Assembly (NCBI GenBank): GCA_002440235.1
Contig: DJRZ01000042.1
Location: 17,866-41,050, forward strand
DNA from: Alphaproteobacteria bacterium UBA6347
GTDB taxonomy: Bacteria > Pseudomonadota > Alphaproteobacteria > CAAGCB01 > CAG-977
DNA length: 23,185 bases
Direction: 5' to 3'
Shown one piece after another: positions 1 through 8,507 of the stretch. Every line of letters begins with the position of its first letter. The first letter of the stretch is position 1. Under the pieces are notes generated by a model. The model saw only the letters and a program-made list of their open reading frames with translations, was not told where the DNA came from and did not search any database. The translations under genes were made by a program, and so were the position numbers.

Positions 1-103
1 GCGTCCTCCTCGCAATTTCGATTCTTTTTTCCCGCTTTTTTTGCGGCAACGACAGATTGCCCCCCCTGCGGTTTCGATGAATATCCATCGTCAAACAACT
101 TCG

Positions 104-143
104 GAAACAGAAATCGGGCGGAGAAGTCCCCCCCCCGCCCGAT
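104..143 (-). terminator. Intrinsic terminator of the Cys-rich operon
   Basis: An inverted repeat at 113-121 and 135-143 gives a 9-bp perfect GC-rich stem with a loop of about 13 nt. On the minus strand it is followed by a short U-rich tail (UUUCUGUUU). It lies just beyond the stop codon of the 142-residue Cys-rich gene and would end the two-gene transcript. Bases 1-103 show no gene or other clear feature. Confidence 0.7.
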
Positions 144-153
144 CCGCCGCCGT

Positions 154-582
154 TCATTCGCAACAGCATTTGCCGTCTTTGGCGACCGTTTTCTTGCCTG
201 AAAAGCACACGACGTCGACGCACGCGTTCACGCATTGACCGCCGCGCAACCGCTGTCCCGACGGACACGTCAGCGTCACGCAACAGCATTTGCCGCCGCT
301 TTCCCGCGCCGTCATGCCCGTTTTGCACACGACGTCCTTGCAATAATCGACGCAGTTCGCGCCGTCCGGTTTCGATCCCGACGGACAGGATTCGCAAACG
401 CCGTCCCCGCATTTCAAGCACCCGCCGCCGCATTGCGGCTTTTGAAACTCGCCGAACCTCTGCCCGCCGGTTACCGAATACGCCCTGCCGCGCCCCAGCT
501 TGTACGCTTTGGCGTCCGCCGCGCGGATTGCGACGAACAATCCGACGTTCAGGCACAGAAAGAAAATCAGAAAGTTTTTCAT
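154..582 (-). CDS. Small secreted Cys-rich protein with tandem CCC repeats
   Basis: 142 residues, no family recognised. A signal peptide is visible: Lys2, a hydrophobic stretch at about 4-19, and a likely cleavage after Ala-Asp-Ala near residue 24. The mature part carries 18 cysteines. After a CxxC-rich stretch (C51-C63) come two tandem units, C66-C101 and C106-C141. Both have exactly the same spacing, C-x10-C-x3-C-x4-C-x12-CCC, with a shared CPSG start and a DVVC core. The start has a strong ribosome site (AAAGGAGG). It lies 12 bases after the stop of the larger Cys-rich gene, so the two form an operon. The even cysteine count and export suggest a disulfide-stabilised or metal-binding extracytoplasmic protein. 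That function is inference. Confidence 0.85.
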   Translation of the reverse strand: MKNFLIFFLCLNVGLFVAIRAADAKAYKLGRGRAYSVTGGQRFGEFQKPQCGGGCLKCGDGVCESCPSGSKPDGANCVDYCKDVVCKTGMTARESGGKCCCVTLTCPSGQRLRGGQCVNACVDVVCFSGKKTVAKDGKCCCE

Positions 583-594
583 CGCCGCCCTCCT

Positions 595-1611
595 TTATTT
601 CGGAATACAGCAACAGCCGTCCGACGACATCGTCGAATCCGACGGGCATTGCGCGACGGTCCCTTCGACGCACTTGCCACTTTGCAGACTGTATCCGGCG
701 TCGCACGCCGTGCAGGTCGTCGCGGACGAACACGCGGAACAGTTCGCGGGGCAATTTATAACGCACGCCCCGTTTTTCAGCGCGTATCCGGTTTTACAGC
801 TGATTGTCCTCCCGTCGCTGCAATACGCGTTTTCCGGACAGGGGACGCAAACGTCATTTTGCGCCACATAGCCATATTTGCATTTATAGCAACGGTTCGG
901 CTGGTCGTCGAAGCAGTCTTCGCAGTTGTCAACGTTGCAAATTTGCTGACACCTGACGGCGTTGCTCGGATACTCCAGATACGAATCGTATTTTTCTTCC
1001 ACATACCCCGACGCGCATTTTGTGCAAAAAAGCTCTATGTTGTCGCCCGCTCCCGCGCCGTCAATGCACGACACGCAGCCTTTTTGCCCAAGTCCGCAAA
1101 GATAACACCCCACGTCATGGGTGTGATTTTTCATGAACAAATAGCTTTCTTGTTTCGTACTCCAAACGTACCCGCCTGGAAAAGTCGAATTTGACGTAAC
1201 ATTCAAATGATCGCAACTTTTCTTTTCGCAAATATCGGCTTGATTACCGCCTGTCGATACGCTCATAACACCGTTTTTGACGAACCTGGTCAAAACATAG
1301 TGCCCGTAGCATGACGGACAGTCGCCCTCACAAGTCACACAGCCGTTGACGGCGAAACCGCTGAAGACTTTTCCCGCGGAACAATTCGCGGCTTTTATCA
1401 TCTTCACGAATCCGGCTAAAACAGCCGCTTCGTCAAAAGGAACATATTCGCCCGTAGCAAGATCACGGTAAGATCTGCTGCTTTCATCTTCAAAACGAAC
1501 GCAGGCGCCGGCATCCGCGTTCCAAACAAAGTTGTCGAAACATTCTTTAGCGTCGGCTTTTATCGGCGCCGCCATAAAAACGGCGCATAAAAATAAAAAG
1601 ATTTTCCTCAT
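595..1611 (-). CDS. Secreted Cys-rich protein with furin/EGF-like CxxC repeats
   Basis: 338 residues, no precise family recognised. The N-terminus is a signal peptide: MRK, a hydrophobic run to about residue 16, and a likely cleavage at Ala-Asp-Ala near 21. About 36 cysteines follow. The C-terminal half is built from irregular units of CxxC pairs followed by a GYxxxxGxCV-type segment. This pattern resembles furin-like or growth-factor-receptor Cys-rich repeats of secreted eukaryotic proteins, and similar proteins occur in some host-associated bacteria. The tail ends in DGCCCIPK, echoing the CCC ends of the downstream gene. The start ATG has GGGGA upstream and sits only about 20 bases after an intrinsic terminator, which makes attenuation likely. 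A surface or adhesin-like role is possible but unproven. Confidence 0.85.
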   Translation of the reverse strand: MRKIFLFLCAVFMAAPIKADAKECFDNFVWNADAGACVRFEDESSRSYRDLATGEYVPFDEAAVLAGFVKMIKAANCSAGKVFSGFAVNGCVTCEGDCPSCYGHYVLTRFVKNGVMSVSTGGNQADICEKKSCDHLNVTSNSTFPGGYVWSTKQESYLFMKNHTHDVGCYLCGLGQKGCVSCIDGAGAGDNIELFCTKCASGYVEEKYDSYLEYPSNAVRCQQICNVDNCEDCFDDQPNRCYKCKYGYVAQNDVCVPCPENAYCSDGRTISCKTGYALKNGACVINCPANCSACSSATTCTACDAGYSLQSGKCVEGTVAQCPSDSTMSSDGCCCIPK

Positions 1612-1631
1612 GTCTTCCCCTTTTTCAGGTT

Positions 1632-1656
1632 AAAAAAATGACCGCCGAAAGCGGTC
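1632..1656 (-). terminator. Intrinsic terminator just before the Cys-rich operon start
   Basis: On the minus strand a perfect 6-bp stem GACCGC/GCGGUC with loop UUUCG is followed by A and seven U. The U run ends 20 bases before the ATG at 1611, directly in front of the ribosome site. There is no room for a promoter between the terminator and the gene. The gene must therefore be transcribed through it, as in attenuation control. Confidence 0.75.
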
Positions 1657-1910
1657 GGGGAGTTGAGAAAACCATATCTAGCAATGATCCTTTTGACCTT
1701 TAAACGCCTTCGTTTCTTCCAAAAATATGGACGGGGCGCGTTCTGGACATACGTCAAAAGCTCCCCGAACCGACGGATCGGATTCAGGGACAAAGCCCGC
1801 GTTTCTGCCTGAAACACGGATTACGGCGCATCTCTGCGTCGGCTAGACAAAGAGCTTTCTCACGGCTCCGCGCCCGCTAAGGCGCTGGTTTGTTTTAACA
1901 ACAAACTCCG
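1640..1910 (-). promoter_or_regulatory. Structured attenuator leader of the Cys-rich operon (candidate)
   Basis: Read on the minus strand, this stretch contains consecutive stem-loops: a 7-bp hairpin at 1888-1906, a 5-bp one at 1870-1885, a small one at 1825-1836, an 8-bp one at 1797-1819 and a 12-bp one (single bulge, one G-U pair) at 1762-1790. The last is the key. Its 3' arm (1761-1771, GGUUCGGGGAG) can instead pair with 1653-1662 (CUCCCCGACC), giving 10 bp with one bulged U. This pairing consumes the 5' arm of the terminator at 1640-1656. So the 1762-1790 hairpin, the antiterminator and the terminator are mutually exclusive in the usual anti-antiterminator arrangement. No known riboswitch or T-box consensus was recognised. 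The sensor, whether ligand, protein or leader-peptide translation, is unknown. Confidence 0.55.
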
Positions 1911-1913
1911 TTT

Positions 1914-1942
1914 AGTCTATCCAGCCTGAAAAATAAAAACAA
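1914..1942 (-). promoter_or_regulatory. Possible promoter for the attenuator leader
   Basis: On the minus strand TTGTTT (1937-1942) and TAGACT (1914-1919) are separated by 17 bases, predicting a start near 1907, just before the first hairpin of the leader. The -10 box is poor. It also overlaps one strand of a longer helix that could close the first hairpins, so the true start may lie further upstream. Confidence 0.3.
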
Positions 1943-1981
1943 GGAAATTTTCAATCGGCGGGCGAATCCGACCCGCGGCGA

Positions 1982-2011
1982 AAAAATCCCCCGCCGACGC
2001 GGAGGATTTTT
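1982..2011. terminator. Bidirectional intrinsic terminator
   Basis: An 8-bp stem (AAAAATCC with GGATTTTT) continues past one C/A mismatch into a 4-bp GC stem with a four-base loop. It has A and T tracts on both sides and so works in either direction. For the minus strand it is the likely end of the phosphohexomutase transcript, about 180 bases after that operon's last stop codon. It would also shield the Cys-rich leader from read-through. Confidence 0.65.
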
Positions 2012-2039
2012 CGGATATAAGGAACATTCAGGCGTTCTT

Positions 2040-2070
2040 GCGGGTAATCCCCGCTTTTTATCGTTTTTTT
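2040..2070 (+). terminator. Plus-strand intrinsic terminator without an assigned gene
   Basis: GCGGG (2040-2044), a five-base loop and CCCGC (2050-2054) are followed by TTTTTATCGTTTTTTT. The arrangement is a good terminator for plus-strand transcription only. No plus-strand protein gene lies upstream in the window. It may end an unrecognised small RNA or stop antisense transcription into the mutase genes. Confidence 0.5.
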
Positions 2071-2136
2071 ACCGGTGCTTTCAGAAATCCGTCTGTCGGA
2101 AACATTCCTAAGCTTCTTTCAGGTTAGGCATAAAAT

Positions 2137-2174
2137 GTGGCGAAATTATGGTGCGAATTGTGGCGAATTGTGGC
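2137..2174. repeat. Short tandem repeat of about 10-11 bases
   Basis: About three and a half imperfect copies of GTGGCGAATT occur in a row: GTGGCGAAATT, GGTGCGAATT, GTGGCGAATT and a partial GTGGC. The period is close to one DNA helical turn. They lie between the last mutase gene's stop codon and the terminators. Function unknown; they could be protein-binding sites or simple slippage. Confidence 0.5.
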
Positions 2175-2190
2175 AAAAACCAAACGCAAG

Positions 2191-5212
<3,022 letters not shown>

Positions 5213-5260
5213 TCAGTCCCCCTAAAAGAATCAGGAATCAACAAAAACAATTTTATTCAA

Positions 5261-5288
5261 GGATTACGGATTAAACGCCGTCTGTCAA
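5261..5288 (-). promoter_or_regulatory. Possible promoter of the pgm-manB operon
   Basis: On the minus strand a perfect -35 TTGACA (5283-5288) is followed after 16 bases by TAATCC (5261-5266). This predicts a start near 5254 and a leader of about 40 bases before pgm. The -35 is excellent but the -10 is weak, so use is uncertain; transcription may also come from mipZ. Confidence 0.4.
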
Positions 5289-5300
5289 GACAAGCTTTCT

Positions 5301-6116
5301 TTAATTTCCGTTTTTCGCGCCGTCTTCGCCGATCGCCCTCAAGATCGACCGCAGTTCCTGACGCGCGGCGACGTGGGTCAGCGCCATCGCGCCGCCCGAC
5401 TTGCCCGCGCCGACGTCCCACAGCGTCAGCCCTTTTAAAAACAGTTCGCGGAAAACGATTCTTTCGCCCAGTCCGGACAGCGGCATGAAATCGATTCTTT
5501 TCCCCAATGCTTCCAGCAGTTTCCAGATCAGCTTTTCGTTGCGCGTCGAAACGTGCATCAGCCTGTTGCGCAAAACGAACCAGCGCAGGGGCGGCATTTT
5601 CTTCGCCGCGCGTTTCTGGCGCGCCTGCCACACGCTTTGGGCGTAGTGTCCGGGGGATTTGACGGTCAGTTTTTCCGGATCGACCTTCGCCAGAACGTCC
5701 AGATCGACCAGACTGTCGTTCAGCGGCGTGATCAAAACGTCGGCTTCGGCGTGCGCCAGCCGGAACAGATAGCTGTCCGCTCCCGCCGTGTCGACGACGA
5801 TCAGGTCGTTTTCCCCGCGCAGTTTTTCGATCAAGCCGGAAAAGTCGGCTTCGTCCGCCGCGCGCTGTTCGGGCGTCGGGTTTTCGCGCGCGGAAACGCA
5901 GACGTGTTCGGGCAGATCCAGCGCGACGCCGTGTTTGTCGGCGTAATCCGCCCTGTTCTGAATATAATGCGTCAGCGTGCCCTGCCTGCCGTCCAGATCG
6001 ACCGAAGCGACCATTTTCCGCCGGTGCAGGAACCACACGATCAAATGCATGGCGAGCGTTGATTTTCCCGTTCCGCCTTTTTCGTTGCCGATGACGATGA
6101 CTTTTCCGCGTTTCAT
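5301..6116 (-). CDS. mipZ: Division-plane positioning ATPase MipZ
   Basis: 271 residues, a ParA/MinD-superfamily ATPase. In Caulobacter MipZ forms a gradient from the ParB-bound origin and inhibits FtsZ away from midcell; it is characteristic of alphaproteobacteria. The deviant Walker A NEKGGTGKST sits at 11-20. VDLDGRQ follows near residue 39, then a Walker B-like LIVVDTAGADS. The MipZ-specific stretches TPLNDSLVDLDVL, FVLRNRL, RELFLKGLTLWDVG and AARQELR are all present, which separates it from ordinary ParA or MinD. No parB is in the window, so the partner lies elsewhere. The start has GGGGGA close upstream and a promoter behind it. It is divergent from trxB and lies upstream of pgm. Confidence 0.93.
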   Translation of the reverse strand: MKRGKVIVIGNEKGGTGKSTLAMHLIVWFLHRRKMVASVDLDGRQGTLTHYIQNRADYADKHGVALDLPEHVCVSARENPTPEQRAADEADFSGLIEKLRGENDLIVVDTAGADSYLFRLAHAEADVLITPLNDSLVDLDVLAKVDPEKLTVKSPGHYAQSVWQARQKRAAKKMPPLRWFVLRNRLMHVSTRNEKLIWKLLEALGKRIDFMPLSGLGERIVFRELFLKGLTLWDVGAGKSGGAMALTHVAARQELRSILRAIGEDGAKNGN

Positions 6117-6143
6117 TTTTCCCCCGTGTCCGTTTGAAAGCGA

Positions 6144-6172
6144 ATCCTAACCGCCGCCCCGATAAAATTCAA
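6144..6172 (-). promoter_or_regulatory. Likely promoter of mipZ
   Basis: On the minus strand TTGAAT (6167-6172) and TAGGAT (6144-6149) are spaced by exactly 17 bases, with a predicted start near 6137. This leaves a leader of about 20 bases before the mipZ ATG at 6116. The site lies in the 126-base gap shared with the divergent trxB gene. Confidence 0.5.
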
Positions 6173-6186
6173 GGCTTTTGGCTTGC

Positions 6187-6213
6187 CCGAAAAAACGAAA
6201 CCGTATAAAAAGG
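6187..6213 (+). promoter_or_regulatory. Weak candidate promoter of trxB
   Basis: A TATAAA-like -10 precedes trxB, with TTGCCC about 15 bases further upstream. The spacer is short and the -35 imperfect. It is offered only because the gene needs a promoter in this 126-base divergent gap. Confidence 0.3.
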
Positions 6214-6242
6214 ATAAAGAGTTTTATTAAAGGATTTTCGCC

Positions 6243-7190
6243 ATGACCGAACAGTACACGCCTTTGTTGATTTTGGGATCGGGTCCCGCCGGATACACCG
6301 CCGCGATCTACGCCGCCCGCGCTTTGATTACGCCCGTCGTGATTTCGGGCACGCAGCCGGGGGGACAGCTGACGCAGACGGGGGACATCGAAAACTACCC
6401 CGGCTTTCCCGAAAAGATCAGCGGGACGGAACTGACCGACAGAATGCGGGAGCAAGCCGAAAATCTGGGGGCGGTCGTCGTCGACGCCACCGCCGAATCG
6501 GTCGACCTTTCCCGCCGTCCGTTCGTCGTCGCGCTGGATTCGGGCGACGCGTACACCTGCGACGCGCTGATCGTCGCGACGGGGGCGTCCGCCAAATGGC
6601 TGGGATTGCCGAACGAAGACGAACTGCGCGGGTTCGGCGTGTCCACCTGCGCGACCTGCGACGGCTTTTTCTACCGCAAGAAAAAAGTCGCCGTCGTCGG
6701 GGGCGGCAATTCCGCCGCGGAAGAGGCGCTCTATCTGGCGAATCTGGCGTCCGAAGTCTATCTGATCCACCGCCGCGACACGCTGCGCTGCGAAAAAATC
6801 CAGCAGGAACGCCTGCTTTCGAACGAAAAAATCAAACCCGTATGGGACACCGTCGTCGCCGGATACGTCGGCGCGAAAGACAAAGGCGGATTGACGGGAT
6901 TGAAGCTGAAAAACGTTAAAACGGGCGCGGAATCCGAATTGAGCGTCGACGGGGCGTTCATCGCCGTCGGGCTGACGCCGAACACCGCCCTGTTCAAAGG
7001 ACAGCTGGATCTGGACGACGCGGGCTTTGTGAAAACCGCGCCGGGGACGCCCCTGACGTCGGTGGACGGCGTGTTCGCCGCGGGCGACGTGCGGGAAACC
7101 CTGTACCGCCAAGCCGTCACCGCCGCCGCGGGCGGGTGCCGCGCCGCTTTGGAAGCCGAAAAATACCTTTCCGCTTTGAAAAAGAATTAA
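6243..7190 (+). CDS. trxB: Thioredoxin-disulfide reductase
   Basis: 315 residues, the normal size of the low-molecular-weight bacterial enzyme. It passes electrons from NADPH through FAD to a CxxC pair and on to thioredoxin in the cytosol. The FAD-binding GSGPAGYTAA is at 12-21. The redox-active CATCDG is at 136-141, with Cys136 and Cys139. The NADPH-binding VVGGGNSAAEEA follows near 150-161 with the HRRD element, and the second FAD motif GVFAAGDVRE lies near the C-terminus. The start ATG has AGGA eight bases upstream. The gene is divergent from mipZ. A hairpin with a T run separates it from the ankyrin gene 57 bases downstream. Confidence 0.95.
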   Translation: MTEQYTPLLILGSGPAGYTAAIYAARALITPVVISGTQPGGQLTQTGDIENYPGFPEKISGTELTDRMREQAENLGAVVVDATAESVDLSRRPFVVALDSGDAYTCDALIVATGASAKWLGLPNEDELRGFGVSTCATCDGFFYRKKKVAVVGGGNSAAEEALYLANLASEVYLIHRRDTLRCEKIQQERLLSNEKIKPVWDTVVAGYVGAKDKGGLTGLKLKNVKTGAESELSVDGAFIAVGLTPNTALFKGQLDLDDAGFVKTAPGTPLTSVDGVFAAGDVRETLYRQAVTAAAGGCRAALEAEKYLSALKKN

Positions 7191-7201
7191 CCTCCGACGG
7201 T

Positions 7202-7230
7202 CGCGGGCTTTCCCCGCGGCTGTTTTTTTA
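7202..7230 (+). terminator. Intrinsic terminator between trxB and the ankyrin gene
   Basis: A perfect 6-bp stem CGCGGG/CCCGCG with loop CTTTC is followed by GCTG and seven T. It lies just after the trxB stop, and the T run ends a few bases before the AAGGAG ribosome site of the next gene. The downstream gene has no visible promoter of its own, so this hairpin probably lowers rather than abolishes its expression. Confidence 0.6.
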
Positions 7231-7247
7231 TCAAGGAGCCTCCGCCC

Positions 7248-8459
7248 ATGCCGCAAAACGTGTTTGACACGATCCGTTCCAACGATTTCGAACGTCTGAA
7301 AGCCGATCTGACCGCCGGCGTCGATTTGTCCGTCGCCGAAAGCGGCGGAGTCACCCCTTTGATGGCGGCGGCGGTCAACGCCCCCGCCGACGTGTTGCGC
7401 CAGATGATTCGATGCGGCGCGGACGCGAACGCGACCGACGAAAACGGTTTGACGGCGCTGTTCTTCGCCGCGGGAAGCTCCCCCGATCCGCAAAGCGTCG
7501 CCGCCCTGATCGATGGCGGCGCGGACGCGAACGCCCGCGACAACCGCGGCGCGACGCCCCTGATGTACGCGGCGATGATGAATCCCGATCCCGAAACGGC
7601 GGACCGCCTGATCGAAAACGGCGCGCGCATTTCCGACAGGGACAAGGACGGCATGACCGCGCTGATGTGGGCGGCGAAGGAAAATCCGAATCCCGCCGTG
7701 TGCGCTTTGCTGTTCGACTGCACCGCCGACATTTCCGCGCTGGAAAACAACTTCGGCGCGACGGCGCTGATGTCCGCCGCCAAAGAAAATCCGAACCCCG
7801 CCGTCGTCACCCTGCTGATCGCCATGGGGGCGAACGTCAACAGCGCGACGAAAAACGGCATCACCGCGCTGATGCTGGCGTGCGGCAAAAACAAGAACCC
7901 CGCCGTCGCCGAAGCCTTGCTGGCGGGCGGCGCCGACGTGCGCCGAACGGACAAGGACGGCATGACCGCGCTGATGTACGCCGCGCAAGACAACATCAAT
8001 CCCGCCGTCATCGGCATGCTGGTCAAACACGGCGCCGACGTGAACGCGAAAACAGGCAAAGGCGCGACCGCCCTTTTGCTGGCGGCGACAAGAAATCCCG
8101 CCCCCGCCGTCATTCACGCTTTGGTCGGGTTCGGAGCGAACATTCGCGACAGGGACGGCGTCCTGTCCGCCCCCGCCGTGTTCTGGGCGGCGTCGAACAA
8201 TCCCAATCCGCGCGTTTTGGACGCTTTGCTGATCGAGGGGGCGAGCGTGCACGAACGCCTTGACGGCAAAACGCTGCTGATGGCGGCGGCGGGCGGCAAC
8301 GTCAATCCCGCCGTCGCGGGGCTGTTGCTGGAACGCGGCGCCGATCCGCGCGCGAAAGACTCCGCCGGCGCGACCGCTTTGGATTACGCCAAAAACACCC
8401 CCGCCGCGATCGGCACGGAATTGTACTGGGAACTGGACCGCGCGGTGCACTCCCGATAA
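7248..8459 (+). CDS. Ankyrin-repeat protein
   Basis: 403 residues made almost entirely of ankyrin repeats: about ten units of 34-35 residues starting near residue 34, after a short N-terminal cap. Most repeats begin with a G-x-T-A/P-L-M-x-A-A block, and many carry ANVN/ADVN-type turns. The usual GHxEVV helix segment is replaced by an NPNPAV-like sequence in most units, giving an unusually uniform subtype. There is no signal peptide, membrane segment or catalytic domain, so a cytosolic protein-binding scaffold is most likely. Export by another route as a host-directed effector cannot be excluded. The start has a strong AAGGAG site 10 bases upstream. The binding partner is unknown; proximity to trxB may only reflect read-through. 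Confidence 0.92.
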   Translation: MPQNVFDTIRSNDFERLKADLTAGVDLSVAESGGVTPLMAAAVNAPADVLRQMIRCGADANATDENGLTALFFAAGSSPDPQSVAALIDGGADANARDNRGATPLMYAAMMNPDPETADRLIENGARISDRDKDGMTALMWAAKENPNPAVCALLFDCTADISALENNFGATALMSAAKENPNPAVVTLLIAMGANVNSATKNGITALMLACGKNKNPAVAEALLAGGADVRRTDKDGMTALMYAAQDNINPAVIGMLVKHGADVNAKTGKGATALLLAATRNPAPAVIHALVGFGANIRDRDGVLSAPAVFWAASNNPNPRVLDALLIEGASVHERLDGKTLLMAAAGGNVNPAVAGLLLERGADPRAKDSAGATALDYAKNTPAAIGTELYWELDRAVHSR

Positions 8460-8463
8460 CGCG

Positions 8464-8495
8464 AAAGCCCCGACCGGACGATCGGGGCTTTTTCA
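8464..8495. terminator. Bidirectional terminator between convergent genes
   Basis: A 10-bp perfect stem (AAAGCCCCGA with TCGGGGCTTT, loop of 8 bases) starts a few bases after the ankyrin gene's stop. Its T run faces the plus strand. The converging phosphoethanolamine transferase gene ends at 8508, so the hairpin can serve both transcripts, more strongly on the plus strand. Confidence 0.8.
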
Positions 8496-8507
8496 AACCG
8501 GATTTGA

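Noticed and set aside
1608..1817. 69-codon minus-strand ORF running up to the Cys-rich gene (ATGA overlap)
   Set aside because: It starts with GTG without a ribosome site, covers three stem-loops and the intrinsic terminator, and its basic sequence resembles no family. The leader RNA explains the region better.
1640..1919. Known structured RNA (tmRNA, RNase P RNA, 6S, SRP RNA, tRNA, T-box, common riboswitches)
   Set aside because: The remembered conserved cores were looked for and not found: TTCGA T-loop, GAGGAAAGUCC, the SRP GGAAGCAG core, T-box GGGUGGNACCGCG, and TPP or cobalamin boxes. A proper covariance scan could not be run.
7350..8400. Repeated DNA in the ankyrin gene as a possible CRISPR or tandem satellite
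   Set aside because: The repetition of about 102 bases follows the 34-residue protein repeat, varies at the DNA level and lies in one open frame.
6147..8450. 767-codon minus-strand ORF opposite trxB and the ankyrin gene
   Set aside because: It is a mirror frame of two well-supported genes with Arg/Gly/Val-rich filler sequence and periodicity copied from the ankyrin repeats.
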